DNA of 64,000 nucleotides. Origin: Eremophila alpestris peregrina (taxonomy: Eukaryota > Chordata > Aves > Passeriformes > Alaudidae). Positions within the stretch are counted from its first letter, which is position 1; each line of letters begins with the position of its first letter. Made by a program: the position numbers and the translations under genes. The stretch covers positions 314,886 through 378,885 of the forward strand of contig WMCF01000152.1 in the NCBI GenBank assembly GCA_009792885.1, read 5' to 3'. Shown here piece by piece: positions 59,775 through 64,000 of this stretch. The notes under the pieces were generated by a model, which was not told the origin of the DNA, ran no database searches, and saw only the letters and a program-made list of their open reading frames with translations.

Positions 59775-62700
59775 GTAGGTTGATTACTGCTGCTCCCTGT
59801 AATACTGCCTCATGTCTTGCCTGAAGATTTCTTTTCCCCAGGGTCCATCACCAGCTTGCCTTAAAGCTGTGAGACAAAGTAGAACAGCTTTATGTGTGTT
59901 ACTAAATTACTTGGGCAAATCTGTCTTTTTGTTGCTTGTAGGCTTTTAGAGTTACATTGAGGACAAACAGAGTTGTGGAGTTATTTTGGTTTTTTACTGA
60001 GTGAAAAGCAAACCAGTTTAATTTGCACATGCACCCACTACCTGCCTTGCTGCTGCATTCACACCTTTTCATGCAGTGAGCAATTTTCACTGAAAGCAAA
60101 TGTGCTCCTTGAGTAAAGCTTTGGTCAATTAATGTCTTCAGTTTAGCATGAAAATTACCCAAAGTAAGGCATAAATCTTATGCCATTCAGAAGACCAGTA
60201 AAAAGTTGGAATTTGGCATTTTTGCACTACACACCAAAGGGTTTTCAGAGCTCAGTTGATGGAACTTAACTGGGCACTGAGCTGAACCCTGGCCATTCCC
60301 AGTTCCACAGACAGGAGTAATGAAGATGCTGAGTGGCAGTGACAAGCTGCAGATTACCCACTGAGGACAGATATATGCAAATATCATGCAAAGCAAATTT
60401 GTATTAGTTCCTAGTCTTACCACATTTAATTACCATGCCTGCAAACCTCATTGTTTCCAAACTCACAAAGGATATAAAAGTAGCTTCCTTATTTGTTAGT
60501 TCACCTCAGTTCCTTCTTCAAATAAGCATAAGAATACCACTGTGTCACTTATTTTCTTTTAAATGAAGTAAAATAAAGCAGAACTATGTTATAGCAAAGC
60601 AATGTCTATAAAATACTGAAATATTTTCTTTCCAACTAGCTACAAGCCAAAAAGAGAAGCTTGATGTTTAGACATCTTTAGATATTTGAAAATCATCCAA
60701 AATTACCATTTATTGAATTGTGAAACAATGAACCTTTTAATTCTGCTCACTCATAGTCTAAGAAACTATTTCTAGCAAGTTCCTTTATAAAAAATGAGAA
60801 TTCCATGCAGAGCATGAATGACTGTAATGATTGTATCCCATAATCAGAAATTATCAGAGTGCTCTTGGATTTCTTTAGTGTGGTTAAATTGCTTTAATAT
60901 CTCTGCCATTAGTCTTTGTCATTCACTCAGTACTGCATCATAGAATTAGTTGATAAAAATATTTTCTCCCTTGGTAAGCAGCTATTAAAACATTGTTTTC
61001 AGGTTTTCTTTTACACTCTTCAGGCTCAGGAACAGACTTTGTTTTTCTTGGACAGAACTTGTCCATATTCAGCATTTAAAGTAGATCTTAAAGTATGAGT
61101 GGTATTACAAAACTGGTGAAAGCCAGAAGGACCAGAACATATACAGTCATCTTGTCAGAGGTGCTGAGCACTCAGAACTCCTGTTAGAGTCTGTTCAAAA
61201 TTAAACCTTTGGTTTCCAAAAGGGGTATTTAAAATCCTTGGCTTGCATTTTCACATAAAGCCAGAAAATGTGCTGTGTTTTGAAAGGAGTGTTTAATCTT
61301 CTGCAAAACTGTCACCTGTCCATACATGCCAACTCTTGTTCTCTTGTTTCTGGTGACACCCTGTGAAGTCATTAAAGGAGGGTGATGGGCTTGTAAATGG
61401 CACTGCACACTTGGGCAGTCCTGTTAAAGACAGCAGACATGAGTCAAAAGGCCAGGCTTTAAGAGTTTGGATCAAATTCCTTTTATGCCACTTGCCACCA
61501 TTAGAGTTTCAAGGGGTTTTTTGTTTTGGTTCTGTTTAGTTTATTTTGGGTTTGAGTTTGGATTTTTAGCAGTTGTGTTGAGACACATGTACACTGTCCA
61601 GTTGGTTTATGTGCAGATATAATTCAGAATATCTTATGACAAATGTAACAATGTCTTTATTATTTCCTTTTTAAAAAAAAAAAGAAATAAATTCATGGCA
61701 TTTTTCCAGTGCTAACATTTGAGCCACCACATATATGTGGAAACAGAAAAGAGAAAGTTTCTGTATCTGCAATACCCCACTCACGGTTAAATCACTGCAA
61801 ATCACAGATGAAATGTGCCTGGTGTTGCTGTTTAGGGAGATTTAAGTGGTGCTTTAGGCTTTGTGCACATTCTTTCTATTCTAGGTGCACATTGCTGTGG
61901 CTGGGGAATAATTGCATATGGCCATCACATTATATCTTAATTAAGCAATTAAAGTACGCTCCTGGCGTTGTGTGGAGATTAATGACTGAGCAGGAGAAGT
62001 TGCCACAGCTTATTACACAGGCTGGCTCTCAGTCCTCTCCCTTCAGCTTCTGGGCTGTGTTATTGCTGCTGTCATAACCTGCTCTGGTCTTAAAGAGGTG
62101 AAGATAGGAGTATTAATCTCTTTCATTAAAGCCACTTTATTCTGAATCTTTCATAGAGTCATACCTCAGGAAAGCTGCTACTGTGCTCCAGCAGAGGAGC
62201 AATGCTAGCCACAGCTGTGTTGGGTTATGATATTGAATATGATATTCCATTGTTTTCTCAAAAATCCATTATCTGCCTTATTAAAACAGGTAATCTTAAC
62301 CAAGTACCTTTAAAAGTACACCTTTGAGATTCATTCTGCATGAGCACAAGCTGGGTAAGCATTCCAAGAGAAGGGACAAAGTGTGGCAGGAAGCCAGAGG
62401 TAGCCCCTGTGACGTGTCTGCAGTGAGTACACAGTCAGTTCTCATCAGATCACGTGGAGATGGGTGCACACACACATACACCCACCCAGGGCCAAACCCT
62501 GGGCCCAATTAGTCTCTCTTAACAGGGCTCTGTGGTTACTGATTTGGTATAAATTACTGTAAATTGACATTGAAATCTTGAATAGCAGAACTTGGTTTCA
62601 GGAAACAATATGGATGTTAAATGTTTATTTTATTTTGTAAAACTCTCATTGTTTTAGTTCAAAAGCAGCGCTTTTTCTAATTGTATTCTGCAGGTTCAGT

Positions 62701-63077
62701 TGAGAGGTATATCAGCCTTTTGAAGTAACAGTTAATGTGTTAGCCCAGGGAAATCAGCACTAGAGAATGCCTCCAGCAGGCAGTTTTGAGAGTATGTCTA
62801 ATGGTGTCTTTAGACATGCAAAGTCTCAGTCAGCTCATGTATTAGAAATCTGTGTTAAACAGCTATGCTTGGAAATCCCCAGAAATGTCATTCATGACTG
62901 GCCTTGAAATTTGAAAAAATAAAGCAGTGAAGACAGATGGAGAGTCAGAACAAAACCTATCTGCCTGTATTGATACCCATCAGCATGGTGATCTGAAGAG
63001 TATAGGAAACAGAAATAGTAGGCTGCCTTTTGAAGTGCTAACCCAGTTTTCTCCTGCTTGGCTCTCCTCTCCAACAG
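59775..63077 (+). other. FAT4: FAT4 intron between exons f and g
   Basis: This is a phase-2 intron of 3303 bases, GTAGGT to TCCTCTCCAACAG. It is AT-rich throughout. An A-rich run lies at about 61671-61687, and a short CA-rich stretch at about 62465-62485. I saw no CR1 phrase and no cadherin motif. Confidence 0.9.
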
Positions 63078-63328
63078 CTACAGGCTGACGGGCGGCAATT
63101 CCCAGTTCACCATCAACCCCTCCACGGGGCAGATCATCACCAGCGCTCTCCTGGACCGGGAGGCCAGGCAGAACTACACCCTGGTGGTGGTGGCCAGCGA
63201 CGGGGGCTGGCCCAGGGCTCTGTCCAGCTCTGCCAGCGTGCTCGTGGCCGTGGCCGATGTCAATGACAACCCGCCCAAGTTCCAGCACCACCCCTACGTC
63301 ACACACGTCCCATCGCCCACCCCTGCAG
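63078..63328 (+). CDS. FAT4: FAT4 exon g: rest of EC repeat h and start of EC repeat i
   Basis: The exon is 251 nt, entering in phase 2 and leaving in phase 1. The acceptor is TCCAACAG and the donor GTAAAC. It encodes YRLTGGNSQFTINPSTG, QIITSALLDRE, QNYTLVVVASDGG, the linker DVNDNPPKF and the start of the next repeat, HHPYVTHVPSPTPAG. GNSQFTINPSTGQIITS is strongly FAT4-like. NYT is a potential glycosylation site. The position that normally reads PEN reads PSP, so the calcium-binding glutamate of the next repeat is missing; human FAT4 has a similar PSP as I recall. Reading through the donor would add GKPGHWQGLG and stop. Confidence 0.95.
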
Positions 63329-64000
63329 GTAAACCTGGCCACTGGCAGGGCCTGGGGTGATGGCACTGCCATAAACAGAGGGTGGGGGGATGGTTTGGGT
63401 TGGAAGAGATCTTAGAGAGCTTCTAGTAGCAGCCCACCTGCCATGGGCAGGGACGTCTGCCACTACATCGGGTTGCTCGAAGTCTCAGCCTGGCCTAGAG
63501 CACTTCCAGGGGTGGGCATTCACAGCTTTTCAGTGAAATGCAAAGCTGTGCCACCAGAAATGTTTCTGAGGCATTCCTCTGGAGCTGTTATCCTGGTATT
63601 ATCTTCCTGCTGCATGGGAACAAGGAATAGCAAACCCCTTTTTGCCATCCACGATTTAGCAGGTTTTTTCTATTGTGTTTCTCCCATCCAAATTCAATTA
63701 TGTTCCTGTAGTTACAGAAAGTAGACGTCCTGTAAATGATCACCCAGTCAAAAAAGTTATTATTTTGCCAGGGTTAGGAAGACAATGGCCTGTTTTTATT
63801 TCTGAAAATCTCCTCTGAGCAATTCCTAGACAGGATTTTGACAACCTCTTCTAAAAATGCCGTGTCCATGTCAGATGTTAATTATGTTTGCCTTTCCTTG
63901 AGCCAAGTGGTGAAGTAAAATAAAATAAAAGTCATCAAGCAGCAGTCTTCCTTTTGTGGAGCCTACACCCAAATTAAAGTTACTTCACTCAACACAAGAG
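63329..64000 (+). other. FAT4: Start of the next FAT4 intron
   Basis: This begins with the donor GTAAACC (phase 1) and runs to the window edge without a further exon. It contains a CR1 fragment at 63386-63532. The rest is AT-rich unique-looking sequence with a short AATAAAATAAAA motif near 63918. Confidence 0.88.
63386..63532 (-). mobile_element. CR1 LINE 3'-end fragment, antisense
   Basis: GATGGTTTGGGTTGGAAGAG, then CCACCTGCCATGGGCAGGGA, GGTTGCTCGAAGTCTCAGCC, TGGCCTAGAGCACTTCCAGG and GGGCATTCACAGCTTTTC follow the avian CR1 3' end in reverse complement. It starts only about 60 bases after the exon g donor, so it lies close to a splice site but outside the core donor motif. Confidence 0.92.

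Noticed and set aside
35946..63328. Assignment to FAT1, FAT2, FAT3, DCHS1 or a clustered protocadherin
   Set aside because: Clustered protocadherins encode their ectodomain in one exon. The specific phrases in these exons fit FAT4 as I remember it better than the other giant cadherins.
1..64000. Intact retrovirus, DNA transposon, tRNA, rRNA, snoRNA or prokaryotic-type defence system
   Set aside because: No long terminal repeats, gag/pol-like frames, tRNA boxes, paired C/D boxes or operon-like gene packing were seen on either strand.

Overview
The window looks like avian nuclear DNA. It carries an internal part of one very large, intron-rich gene on the + strand: the giant cadherin FAT4. Long AT-leaning introns separate short GC-rich exons with GT-AG splice sites. 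The only recognisable transposons are short CR1 LINE fragments, the typical bird retroposon, and I saw no mammalian SINEs and no intact retrovirus. Species cannot be named from this alone.

Layout: 1-35945 is noncoding and best read as the 3' part of a large FAT4 intron, probably intron 1. Seven exons follow: 35946-36077, 38641-38902, 40622-40972, 44965-45887, 46584-46758, 59594-59774 and 63078-63328. Introns of 2563, 1719, 3992, 696, 12835 and 3303 bases separate them. The last 672 bases begin the next intron. All seven exons join in one open frame of 2275 nt, about 758 residues. They encode the end of one extracellular cadherin (EC) repeat, seven complete repeats and the start of a ninth. 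In the evidence text I letter the repeats a to i, because their absolute numbers are not visible. From memory of human FAT4 (about 4,980 residues, 34 EC repeats) the segment lies roughly at residues 1,600-2,400; this is unverified.

Biology: FAT4 is a single-pass membrane protocadherin. It binds Dachsous1 on the neighbouring cell and acts in planar cell polarity and Hippo-related growth control. The part encoded here is purely ectodomain, built of calcium-linked EC rods. Six of the seven complete repeats show DxD and LDRE calcium motifs and a DxND-type linker; repeat c has LDYE in place of LDRE. The junction into the last, partial repeat lacks the usual PEN glutamate and may be calcium-poor.

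Noncoding parts: there are five CR1 fragments, all antisense to FAT4, plus homopolymer and simple repeats, an 18-bp AT-rich tandem ending in a perfect 24-bp palindrome, and a few GC-rich blocks. Three stretches, near 31.0-31.6, 35.48-35.94 and 57.5-58.1 kb, look by eye like conserved noncoding or enhancer elements. I found no second gene, tRNA, rRNA, CRISPR array or prokaryote-type system, and no convincing evidence of an undescribed system.
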